Origin: Bacteroidaceae bacterium
GTDB taxonomy: Bacteria > Bacteroidota > Bacteroidia > Bacteroidales > Bacteroidaceae
Assembly (NCBI GenBank): GCA_017447625.1
Contig: JAFSNB010000046.1
Span: 1-64,000, forward strand
Length of the DNA: 64,000 nt
Direction of reading: 5' to 3'
Made by a program: the position numbers and the translations under genes
Notes under the pieces: model-generated
The model's database searches: none
Told to the model about the DNA's origin: nothing
Seen by the model: only the letters and a program-made list of their open reading frames with translations
Part shown: one piece after another, positions 9,602 through 16,775 of the stretch
How the letters are laid out: each line of letters begins with the position of its first letter
How positions within the stretch are numbered: the stretch's first letter is position 1

Positions 9602-10843
9602 ATGGCAAAGAAATTTTTATGCAGTCAATGCGGCCAGACTTTTGAAGCCGCATCAATGCCAGATAAGTGCCCTATCTGCGGCGCTGATACTTCACATCTC
9701 TCCGAAGTGAAATCAAAAGGCATTAACACCAACGGAAATGTCTATACGATCGTCTATGCTTCAGTCATGGTGATCATCGTGGCCTTCCTGCTGGCCTTCG
9801 TGAGCAGCGCCCTCAAGCCTGCACAGGATGCCAACGTGGCCATTGACAAGAAGAAACAGATTCTGGCTTCGCTGAACGTTCGCGGAATAGCCAAGAGCGA
9901 AGTGGAAGCCAAATACAACGAATTGATCCAGGAGACTTTCGTGCTGACTCCCGACGGACAGCAGATTGAGGGTGCTGACGCCTTCGATGTGGATACCAAG
10001 GAGATTGGCGAGAAGTTCCCCATCTACGTGGCAAAGACCGCCGAAGGTGAAGACGCCTACGTGCTGCCTCTGAAAGGTCGTGGCCTCTGGGGTGGCCTCT
10101 GGGGTTATGTCGCCGTTACGCTCGACTGCGAGAAGGTGCTCGGAGCATATTTCGACCACGAGAGCGAGACTGCCGGCCTCGGTGCCCTCATCAAGGAAGT
10201 GCCCTTCCAGAGCCAGTTTATCGGTCGCCCCGTGTTGGCTGATGGTCAGGTAGCCCTCACCGTCGTCAAGAAAGGCGAGAGCAAGGCTGAGACCGAAGTC
10301 GATGGCGTCACCGGTGCAACGCTGACCTCCAAGGGCGTTGGCGAGATGGTGAAAAACGGCATTCAGCAGTATGTCGATGTTGTCGGCAAGGGCATAGAAG
10401 CCGCCTTTGGCAATGTCGCTGGCTGTGAGAAGAAGCACGAAGGCTGCGGCAAGCACGAAGGCTGCCCCAAAGCTCAGAAGTGCTGTGAGAAGCCCGACTG
10501 CAAATGCGCTGAGAAGAAGGTCTGCGCTTGTAAGGACGGTAGCTGCGGCGATGCTGCATGCAACTGTGCATCAGAAGCCAAGTGCTGCGCCCGTGAGGAA
10601 TGTCCCTGCACCTGCTGTGAGAAGGCTGCTCCCTGTGAGAAGAAGCACGAAGGTTGCCAGAAGCACGAAGGCTGCGACAAAGCAGCCAAAGGTTGTGGCG
10701 GCTGCCCTGAAAAGGCTGCTGAGGCCGAAGGGCAGAAGTGCAAGAGCGGCAACGACTGCTGCAAGAGCGGCAAATGTGACAAGAGTGGTTCATGCGGTAA
10801 GCCCGGTTGCGACGGCGACAAGGCTTGCTGCGGCCAGAAATAG
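9602..10843 (+). CDS. nqrC: NqrC with rubredoxin-like N-terminus and 31-Cys tail
   Basis: 413 residues; ordinary NqrC has about 230-260. Three parts are visible. (1) Residues 1-35 contain C7-x2-C10 and C23-x2-C26 (CSQCG...KCPICG), the spacing of the rubredoxin domain in rubrerythrins. (2) One membrane helix (about 47-71) and the canonical periplasmic FMN domain, with DGVTGATLTS; Thr240 is the expected flavinylated residue. (3) From Cys275 to the end, a Lys/Glu/Gly-rich tail with 31 Cys in 139 residues, including two copies of EKKHEGC-x-KHEGC and several CC and CxC pairs, resembling metallothionein-type metal-binding sequence. Known NqrC topology would put the rubredoxin part in the cytoplasm and the tail in the periplasm. 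The core assignment is certain; the role of the additions is unknown. Confidence 0.93.
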   Translation: MAKKFLCSQCGQTFEAASMPDKCPICGADTSHLSEVKSKGINTNGNVYTIVYASVMVIIVAFLLAFVSSALKPAQDANVAIDKKKQILASLNVRGIAKSEVEAKYNELIQETFVLTPDGQQIEGADAFDVDTKEIGEKFPIYVAKTAEGEDAYVLPLKGRGLWGGLWGYVAVTLDCEKVLGAYFDHESETAGLGALIKEVPFQSQFIGRPVLADGQVALTVVKKGESKAETEVDGVTGATLTSKGVGEMVKNGIQQYVDVVGKGIEAAFGNVAGCEKKHEGCGKHEGCPKAQKCCEKPDCKCAEKKVCACKDGSCGDAACNCASEAKCCAREECPCTCCEKAAPCEKKHEGCQKHEGCDKAAKGCGGCPEKAAEAEGQKCKSGNDCCKSGKCDKSGSCGKPGCDGDKACCGQK

Positions 10844-10877
10844 TAAATTGTAAATCGTCAAATCGTATATTACTATT

Positions 10878-11501
10878 ATGAGTATTTTATCAAAAGCAAA
10901 TAAGGAGGCACTGACCAGCCCGCTGAACCTGAACAACCCCGTTGTCGTCCAGGTGCTCGGTATCTGCTCCGCATTGGCTGTCACGGCTCAGCTTGAGCCC
11001 GCCATCGTGATGGGTCTTTCCGTGACCATCATCACCGCCTTCTCCAACTTGATCATTTCCATCATCCGCAACTCTATCCCCAACCGCATTCGAATCATAG
11101 TGCAGCTGGTGGTTGTAGCTGCTCTGGTGACCATCGTCAGTCAGGTGCTCAAGGCCTTCGCCTACGACGTGAGCGTTCAGCTCTCTGTCTATGTCGGCCT
11201 GATCATCACCAACTGTATCCTGATGGGTCGCCTCGAAGCCTTTGCAATGATGAACAAACCCTGGCCCTCGTTCCTCGACGGTATCGGAAACGGCATCGGA
11301 TATGCCATCATCCTCGTCATCGTGGGCTTCTTCCGTGAACTCCTCGGCGCCGGCACCCTGCTTGGCTACCAGGTCGTTCCGCAGTGGTGCTACGACCACG
11401 GATACGTGAACAACGGTATGATGACCATGCCCGCGATGAGCCTCATCCTCGTCGGCTGCGTCATCTGGGCACACAGAGCATATAACAAAGAGCTTAATTA
11501 A
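10878..11501 (+). CDS. nqrD: Na+-translocating NADH:quinone reductase subunit D
   Basis: 207 residues, six hydrophobic segments, start at ATG of MSILSKANKEALTSPLNLNN. Cys30 (LGICSAL) and Cys113 (ITNCILMG) correspond, with an offset of one, to the Vibrio NqrD cysteines that help hold an intramembrane iron-sulfur centre with NqrE. EAFAMMNKPWPSFLDGIGNG is a family-typical loop. It follows nqrC after 34 bp and is separated from nqrE by a 112-bp inverted-repeat element. Confidence 0.97.
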   Translation: MSILSKANKEALTSPLNLNNPVVVQVLGICSALAVTAQLEPAIVMGLSVTIITAFSNLIISIIRNSIPNRIRIIVQLVVVAALVTIVSQVLKAFAYDVSVQLSVYVGLIITNCILMGRLEAFAMMNKPWPSFLDGIGNGIGYAIILVIVGFFRELLGAGTLLGYQVVPQWCYDHGYVNNGMMTMPAMSLILVGCVIWAHRAYNKELN

Positions 11502-11613
11502 ATTCACAATGCACAATTCAGAATTCATAATAGGCTGCGCGGCGAAAACCAAACGCCGTTAGGCGTACACATTATGAATTGAGAATTAAGAATTATGAAT
11601 TAAATCATTTATT
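11502..11613. repeat. Inverted-repeat element between nqrD and nqrE
   Basis: AT-rich arms built from words such as CAATTCAGAATTCATAATA and ATTATGAATTGAGAATT face each other around a GC-rich core of about 38 bp containing the small hairpin ACGCC-gtta-GGCGT. The spacer has no ORF. The same ATTATGAATTA words recur around trmD (21670-21720, 22382-22423) and at 39870-39890. Confidence 0.6.
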
Positions 11614-12240
11614 ATGGAACATCTAATAAGCCTATTCGTCCGCTCCATATTTGTGGACAATATGATTTTCGCGTTCTTCCTTGGTATGTGCTCTTATCTG
11701 GCCGTCTCCAAGACCGTGAAGACTGCACTCGGCCTCGGTGTGGCTGTCACATTCGTGCTGCTCATCACCGTGCCTGTCGATTATCTGTTGCAAGTATATG
11801 TCCTTGGCCCCAATTGCCTCGTTGAAGGTGTTGACCTGAGTTTCCTCTCGTTCATCCTCTTCATCGCCGTGATTGCCGCCATCGTTCAGTTGGTGGAAAT
11901 GATCGTCGAGCGCTTCAGCCCCTCGCTCTATGCCGCTCTCGGTATCTTCCTCCCGCTGATTGCCGTAAACTGCGCCATCATGGGCGCCTCTCTGTTCATG
12001 CAGCAGCGCATCACTATGCCAGACACCAACTCCCAGGCCATCACCGGCATCTGGGATGCTGTGGCTTACGCCCTCGGTTCCGGTATCGGTTGGCTCCTTG
12101 CCATCACCTGCCTCGCTGCTATTCGTGAGAAAATGGCCTACACCGACGTGCCCAAGCCCCTGCAGGGCCTCGGCATCACCTTCATCACCGTCGGTCTGAT
12201 GGCAATGGCATTCATGTGCTTCTCCGGATTAAATCTCTAA
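11614..12240 (+). CDS. nqrE: Na+-translocating NADH:quinone reductase subunit E
   Basis: 208 residues, six membrane segments. Cys26 (LGMCSYL) and Cys120 ([16 protein letters not shown]) sit at the same positions as the Vibrio NqrE cysteines that share the intramembrane iron-sulfur centre with NqrD. Homologous to NqrD in inverted topology. The TAA is followed immediately by a GC-rich palindrome pair (12241-12386) that fills the spacer before nqrF. Confidence 0.97.
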   Translation: MEHLISLFVRSIFVDNMIFAFFLGMCSYLAVSKTVKTALGLGVAVTFVLLITVPVDYLLQVYVLGPNCLVEGVDLSFLSFILFIAVIAAIVQLVEMIVERFSPSLYAALGIFLPLIAVNCAIMGASLFMQQRITMPDTNSQAITGIWDAVAYALGSGIGWLLAITCLAAIREKMAYTDVPKPLQGLGITFITVGLMAMAFMCFSGLNL

Positions 12241-12386
12241 GACCCACCCCCAACCCCTCCCGTTAGGGAGGGGAGAACCTTCGGGGTGTAATCTAAATCA
12301 CATTTATAAATTATTAAATAATGACCCTATAAACTTCCAAGCGCTAGCCGCTCCCCTCCATTATGGGAGGGGTCAGGGGGTGGGTC
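12241..12386. repeat. Paired GC-rich palindromes between nqrE and nqrF
   Basis: The left end begins GACCCACCCCCAACCCCTCC and closes on itself with GGGAGGGG; the right end is CTCCCCTCC...GGGAGGGGT...GGGGGTGGGTC. The reverse complement of the right end nearly repeats the left end, so the 146-bp segment has terminal inverted repeats of about 20 bp like a miniature element. It begins one base after the nqrE stop and ends eight bases before the nqrF ATG. Bases 12317-12386 recur at 51941-52010 with 64 of 70 positions identical. Confidence 0.75.
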
Positions 12387-12394
12387 TTCAATTT

Positions 12395-13684
12395 ATGAAT
12401 ACATCACTAATCATCACAAGCATCGTGGTCTTCCTCGCGATCATCATCGCGCTGGTCATCATCCTGCTTGTCGCAAAGGCATACCTCTCACCGAGCGGTA
12501 ATGTCACTATAACAATGAACGGCAAGGACCAGTTGTCCGTGCCTCAGGGCGCAAGCCTGCTCTCCACCCTTGCCGCTGAAGGAGTCTATCTCCCCTCAGC
12601 CTGCGGTGGTAAGGGCTCTTGCGGCCAGTGCAAATGCCAGGTCGTAGAGGGCGGTGGCGAGATTCTTGACTCTGAGAAGGGACACTTCACCCGCAAGGAA
12701 CAGAAAGACCACTGGCGTCTCGGCTGCCAGTGCAAGGTCAAGGGAGATCTCGGCATCAAAGTACCCGACAGCGTACTCGGCGTCAAGGAGTGGGAGTGCA
12801 CCGTTATTGGCAACAAGAACGTGGCCACATTCATCAAGGAGTACAAGGTCGCTCTGCCCGCAGGCGAGCACATGGACTTCGAGCCAGGCTCCTACGCTCA
12901 GATCAAGATTCCTGCATTCGACTGCATCGACTACGACAAGGACTTCGACAAGTCCCTCATCGGCGACACCTATCTGCCCGCATGGGAGAAGTTCGGACTC
13001 TTCCCGCTCAAGTGTAAGAACCCCGAACCCACCATCCGTGCATACTCTATGGCCAACTACCCCGACGAGGGCGACATCATCACCCTCAACGTGCGTATCG
13101 CCACTCCGCCGTTTAAGCCCAAGGATCAGGGTCCCGGCTTCATGGATGTCAACCCGGGTATCGCTTCCAGCTATATCTTCAGCCTGAAGCCCGGCGACAA
13201 AGTCATCATGTCCGGCCCTTACGGAGAATTCCGTCCGCAGTACGGCACCGGTCGCGAGATGATTTGGGTCGGCGGTGGTGCCGGTATGGCTCCTCTGCGC
13301 GCTCAGATTATGCACATGCTCAAGGGCCACGGCGTGAAGGACGAAGACCGTCAGCGCCCGATGCACTACTTCTACGGTGCACGCGCTCTGGAGGAAATCC
13401 CCTTCCTCGACGACTTCCTGCAGCTGGAGAAGGACTTCCCCAACTTCCATTTCCACCTCGCACTGGACCGTCCCGATCCCAAGGCAGATGCAGCCGGCAT
13501 CAAATACACGCCGGGCTTCGTAGCACCTGTTATGGGCGACACCTATCTGAAGGCTCACGAGGCACCCGAAGACTGTGAGTACTACCTCTGCGGTCCTCCA
13601 ATGATGGCCAAGACCGTGCTCGACCTGCTGCACAGCCTCGGCGTAGAGGATGACATGATCCGCTTCGATAACTTCGGCGGCTAA
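12395..13684 (+). CDS. nqrF: Na+-translocating NADH:quinone reductase subunit F
   Basis: 429 residues from the ATG at 12395; a GTG five codons upstream lies inside the palindrome and would spoil the membrane helix. Order of parts: N-terminal helix (MNTSLIITSIVVFLAIIIA), 2Fe-2S ferredoxin domain with CGGKGSCGQCKCQ and LGCQC, FAD domain with the flavin motif RAYSMANYP, and an NADH domain with GGGAGMAPLR and the C-terminal YLCGPPMM and FDNFGG. NqrF accepts hydride from NADH and passes electrons via FAD and the 2Fe-2S cluster into the membrane subunits. It ends the operon and is followed by a strong intrinsic terminator. Confidence 0.97.
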   Translation: MNTSLIITSIVVFLAIIIALVIILLVAKAYLSPSGNVTITMNGKDQLSVPQGASLLSTLAAEGVYLPSACGGKGSCGQCKCQVVEGGGEILDSEKGHFTRKEQKDHWRLGCQCKVKGDLGIKVPDSVLGVKEWECTVIGNKNVATFIKEYKVALPAGEHMDFEPGSYAQIKIPAFDCIDYDKDFDKSLIGDTYLPAWEKFGLFPLKCKNPEPTIRAYSMANYPDEGDIITLNVRIATPPFKPKDQGPGFMDVNPGIASSYIFSLKPGDKVIMSGPYGEFRPQYGTGREMIWVGGGAGMAPLRAQIMHMLKGHGVKDEDRQRPMHYFYGARALEEIPFLDDFLQLEKDFPNFHFHLALDRPDPKADAAGIKYTPGFVAPVMGDTYLKAHEAPEDCEYYLCGPPMMAKTVLDLLHSLGVEDDMIRFDNFGG

Positions 13685-13733
13685 TCCACCCTACACATCA
13701 ATCGACCCCCCAGCGGTTCCCCGCTAACATAAG

Positions 13734-13774
13734 AATCCCTGCCAACCTCGTGGTCGGCAGGGATTTGTTCTTTT
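13734..13774 (+). terminator. Intrinsic terminator of the nqr operon
   Basis: AATCCCTGCC (13734-13743) pairs perfectly with GGCAGGGATT (13756-13765), followed by TGTTCTTTT. It lies 50 bp after the nqrF stop and directly before the convergent LRR gene. Confidence 0.85.
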
Positions 13775-13797
13775 CTGCGGATAAAACCGTTTCACTC

Positions 13798-16059
13798 TTA
13801 TTTCACCATTATCTTGCGGCCGTCTCGGATGTAAAGGCCCTTCGGATAGTTGTCAGTTGAGATGCGGCGTCCGCTGAGGTCGTACACCGAGCCGGCCTCG
13901 TTATCCGTAGTCCATTTTCCATTAGCCACAGGCATGATGCCAGTCGTTGACATCTCGCTAATCGGGAAGAACTCCTTGACACCGGCACCTCCGGCAGGGG
14001 TGTAGTATGCCTCAAAAGGTCGGGCGGCACGAACGCTGCGCACGAACACAGAGCCGGGAGGATACACAGCTGTTGGCGAAACGTATTCCTCATCGTTCAG
14101 CACATAAATGGTGTCGGAAGCCTCCATGCTCTGCCAGCACGGGGTTAGTGCGAATGTGGCACATTCTGCCTTCTCGTTGCTCGTAGGCTGCACCGTGGCG
14201 TTCGTGGCCGAGAAAGTCACGCTTCCGGTGATATTTCCCGCTACGTATTCTGTGCTGTTCGGCATAGCCAGGATATAGGGTTTGTTAGCCTCAATGCTCT
14301 TTGCTGCCGTGAAACCCGTCTCGGGGTTCACTTCTGCCAGCCAGAACTTGCTATATCCGCCCAGGTTCGTTCCGAAGGGCCGGATGCCGACGCTGTCGCA
14401 AGTGATGCTCTGCACATCAAAGGGCAGCACCAGCGACTCCCAACCGCTTGCTACGCCTTTGACGGTCGCCTTTGAGAAGTTATGCGTATAGGATATATGC
14501 TGCGCTGTGAACGGCTTCGGAACATACAGCGGCTCGTTGTCATAAATGGTTATATCCTCAATTTGTCCGTTACGGATTATGTTATTCCATCCATCCACCT
14601 CAAAACGATCGTAGGTCTTATCTTCAACATATAGAAGCTTGTTCATCCCAGATTCTGACTGATAACAGCTCAGCTCTCTCAGCGCTGTGTTATTTGAAAC
14701 GTTCAGCGCCGTCAGTTGATTATTGTAGCAGTACAGCCCTGTCAGCGCTGTATTTTGTGAAACGTCCAGCGCCGTCAGTTGATTATTGAAGCATTCCAGC
14801 CATGTCAGCGCTGTGTTATTTGAAACGTCCAGAGTCGTCAGCTGATTCTCGTAGCATTTCAGCCTTGTCAGCGCTGTGTTATTTGAAATGTCCAAAGTTG
14901 TTAGGTGATTGTAGTGGCAGCTCAGCTCTGTCAGTGCTGTATTTTGTGAAACGTCGAGAGTCGTCAGCTCATTGTCGCTGCATTCCAGCCATGTCAGCGC
15001 GGTGTTATTTGAAACGTCCAGAGTCGTCAGCGGATTACCGCCGCAGCTAAGCTCTGTCAACGCTGTGTTATTTGAAACGTCCAGAGTCGTCAGTTTGTTG
15101 TTGACGCAAAAAAGAATATCCAACGCTGTGTGCTGTGAAACGTCCAAAGTTGTCAGCTGATTATCTTGGCAGTACAGTCTAGTCAGCGCTGTGTTATTTG
15201 AAATGTCCAGAGTCGTCTGCTGATTACCGCCGCAGTTAAGTCCTGTCAGCGCTGTGTTATTTGAAATGTCCAGAGTCGTCAGCTGATTGTTGTCGCAGGA
15301 CAGACTTGTAAGTGCTGTGTTTTGTGAAACGTCCAGGGTAGTCAGCTGATTAGCGCCGCAGTAAAGTTCTGTCAGCGCTGTGTTATGTGAAACGTCCAGA
15401 GTCGTTAGGGGATTGTAGCGGCAGTCCAGCGTTGTCAGCGCTGTGTTATGTGACACGTCTAGAGTTGTCAGTTGATTGTTGCCGCACGTCAGCTGTTCCA
15501 GCGCTGTGTTTTGTGAAACGTCCAGCGCCGTCAGCTGATTGGAGAAGCAGAACAGATATTTCAGTTCTGTATTATTTGAAATGTCCAGAGTCGTCAGCTG
15601 ATTGGTGTCGCACCACAGCTCTGTCAGCACTGTATTATTTGACACGTCCAAAGTCGTCAGCTGATTTCCGGGGCAGCCCAGATTTATCAGCGCTGTGTTA
15701 TGTGACACGTCTAGAGTCGTCAGCTGATTGTTGTAGCAGTACAGGTTTGTTAGCGCTGTGTTTTGTGACACGTCCAGAGTAGTCAGCTGATTGTAGCCGC
15801 AGAACAGCTCTTTCAGTGCTGTAAAATACTCAATGCCCTTTAAACTGCTAATGCCAAGATTTTCTAATTCGATTTTATAAATATCAGCAATCTCTGCATC
15901 TGTAAGAATACCGTCTGCGCCGTACCAATGACTGAGAACCCACTGCCGGAATGTCTCGTCCGGGAAAGTCGTCTCGTTTATCTCCACGTCTGCCCATACA
16001 GATGTGGCCGTCAGCAGAGAAAGAAGCGAGAGAATGATTCTCCGCGTTATGTTATTCAT
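13798..16059 (-). CDS. Secreted leucine-rich-repeat surface protein with C-terminal sorting-like tail
   Basis: 753 residues from the ATG at 16059 (MNNITRRIILSLLSLLTATSVWA, a clear signal peptide); an ATG at 16095 would add 12 residues before it. After a short N-terminal domain come 18 consecutive repeats of exactly 21 residues, LTTLDVSxNTALTxLxCxxNQ, encoded by 14653-15786. Each repeat has a Cys and an Asn ladder, an LRR variant common in Bacteroidetes surface proteins. Next is a beta-sandwich region (GWESLVLPFDVQ) found in many Prevotella exported proteins, and the end YDLSGRRI...KGLYIRDGRKIMVK resembles a shortened type IX secretion signal. A role in binding or adhesion is probable but not shown. 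A near-consensus -7 box (CAAAGTAA on the plus strand at 16144-16151) precedes it. Confidence 0.85.
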   Translation of the reverse strand: MNNITRRIILSLLSLLTATSVWADVEINETTFPDETFRQWVLSHWYGADGILTDAEIADIYKIELENLGISSLKGIEYFTALKELFCGYNQLTTLDVSQNTALTNLYCYNNQLTTLDVSHNTALINLGCPGNQLTTLDVSNNTVLTELWCDTNQLTTLDISNNTELKYLFCFSNQLTALDVSQNTALEQLTCGNNQLTTLDVSHNTALTTLDCRYNPLTTLDVSHNTALTELYCGANQLTTLDVSQNTALTSLSCDNNQLTTLDISNNTALTGLNCGGNQQTTLDISNNTALTRLYCQDNQLTTLDVSQHTALDILFCVNNKLTTLDVSNNTALTELSCGGNPLTTLDVSNNTALTWLECSDNELTTLDVSQNTALTELSCHYNHLTTLDISNNTALTRLKCYENQLTTLDVSNNTALTWLECFNNQLTALDVSQNTALTGLYCYNNQLTALNVSNNTALRELSCYQSESGMNKLLYVEDKTYDRFEVDGWNNIIRNGQIEDITIYDNEPLYVPKPFTAQHISYTHNFSKATVKGVASGWESLVLPFDVQSITCDSVGIRPFGTNLGGYSKFWLAEVNPETGFTAAKSIEANKPYILAMPNSTEYVAGNITGSVTFSATNATVQPTSNEKAECATFALTPCWQSMEASDTIYVLNDEEYVSPTAVYPPGSVFVRSVRAARPFEAYYTPAGGAGVKEFFPISEMSTTGIMPVANGKWTTDNEAGSVYDLSGRRISTDNYPKGLYIRDGRKIMVK
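14653..15786 (-). repeat. 18 tandem 63-bp coding repeats (LRR)
   Basis: Eighteen in-frame units of 63 bp, each encoding one 21-residue leucine-rich repeat. Divergence is concentrated in four codons per unit: the position after NTAL, the flanks of the Cys, and the residue before NQ. DNA identity between units is high enough for recombination, so copy number may vary between strains. Confidence 0.9.
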
Positions 16060-16190
16060 TCCTTGAATAAAACAGAGGTTTTTGTTTGCGTTCATAGTTA
16101 TTCGCGTTATTAAGATGTATTCGTTTGTTTGTTAATGACGGGGCAAAGTAACGAACTTTCCTTGGAATAAGCAAAAAAAGAGCAAGGAAA

Positions 16191-16222
16191 ATTGGTATCG
16201 AAACGGAAAAGGAGTATCTTTG
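16191..16222 (+). promoter_or_regulatory. Promoter before the 51-codon ORF
   Basis: ATTG at 16191-16194, 20 bp, then TATCTTTG at 16215-16222. The spacing matches the Bacteroidetes consensus with one mismatch in the -33 box. Confidence 0.55.
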
Positions 16223-16243
16223 TCGCACAAATGGTGTGTGTTT

Positions 16244-16399
16244 ATGACGCGAGAGGAAATGATTGCAGCAGGACGCTTGCTGCTTTTATCTCCTTGGCTT
16301 TTGGACGGAGATTCCGATTATGCCCGATTCCATAACCTGAATGATTTGGCCCGTGATATTTGTCTTGCCTCGGATACACGTCTGTTGGGTTTGGGGTGA
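16244..16399 (+). CDS. Hypothetical small protein, 51 residues
   Basis: ATG at 16244, TGA at 16397-16399. The peptide starts MTREEMIAAGRLLLLSPWLL and ends CLASDTRLLGLG. It is predicted soluble apart from a short hydrophobic run and has no motif I recognise. Support comes from the position: the start is 21 bp after a TATCTTTG box with an upstream ATTG at 20 bp, and no other gene uses that promoter before the spacer array at 16456. It could also be a remnant or the leader of an RNA. Confidence 0.4.
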   Translation: MTREEMIAAGRLLLLSPWLLDGDSDYARFHNLNDLARDICLASDTRLLGLG

Positions 16400-16455
16400 T
16401 AGCGCAATCTATTAAGACCGAAGGCCCTATAGAGCGAGGAAAACAATTCATCAGT

Positions 16456-16609
16456 CCTTGGTGTAAAATCGTTTTGACCTTGGTGTAAAATCATTTTGCC
16501 CGTGGAGGGTAAATTAATTCTTGGCGTGGAATCTTGGATTCTCGGCCTGGTTTTAATAATCCACGGCGTGGATTATTAAAACCGTGGCTTGGATTTATTT
16601 GTTTTCAGC
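16456..16609. repeat. Spacer array with about 22-bp period, including a 31-bp palindrome
   Basis: Two near-identical 22-bp units (CCTTGGTGTAAAATCGTTTT and CCTTGGTGTAAAATCATTTT plus two bases each) begin at 16456 and 16478. Degenerate units continue, with a TTGG, GTGG or CTGG core at 16458, 16480, 16502, 16526, 16547, 16568 and 16589. Inside, TTTTAATAATCCAC (16551-16564) pairs perfectly with GTGGATTATTAAAA (16568-16581). Bases 16400-16775 contain no gene; they hold this array and then the PL11 promoter. Confidence 0.65.
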
Positions 16610-16741
16610 TTTTCGGTTACAACATTACGGATGGCGGAAAACGTATCCTTTAACGCTGCAAAGATACAACATTTTTCCCGAATAAGCAAGGGGTTGCGCT
16701 AAAATATAATGGGAAAATGATGGGGGATGAAAAAAAAGCAT

Positions 16742-16749
16742 TATCTTTG
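16742..16749 (+). promoter_or_regulatory. Promoter -7 box for the PL11 gene
   Basis: TATCTTTG, 26 bp before the ATG at 16776. No TTTG at -33 spacing. Confidence 0.6.
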
Positions 16750-16775
16750 CAGCGCAAATATATATTAATGTAAAG

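Noticed and set aside
10407..10853. Alternative frame over the Cys-rich tail of NqrC (Lys/Arg/Ala-rich) as a separate gene
   Set aside because: Low-complexity shadow of the repeated KKHEGC codons; the Cys-rich frame is continuous with NqrC and ends in TAG just before the nqrD spacer.
12241..12386. Insertion sequence between nqrE and nqrF
   Set aside because: Far too short and without a transposase; at most a miniature non-autonomous element.
12596..13633. 345-codon frame opposite nqrF
   Set aside because: Antisense shadow of ferredoxin and flavin domains with intact motifs.
14653..15786. Regular 63-bp repeats resembling a CRISPR or minisatellite array
   Set aside because: The units are continuous, in frame and encode an LRR ladder inside a secreted protein; there are no unique spacers and no cas genes.
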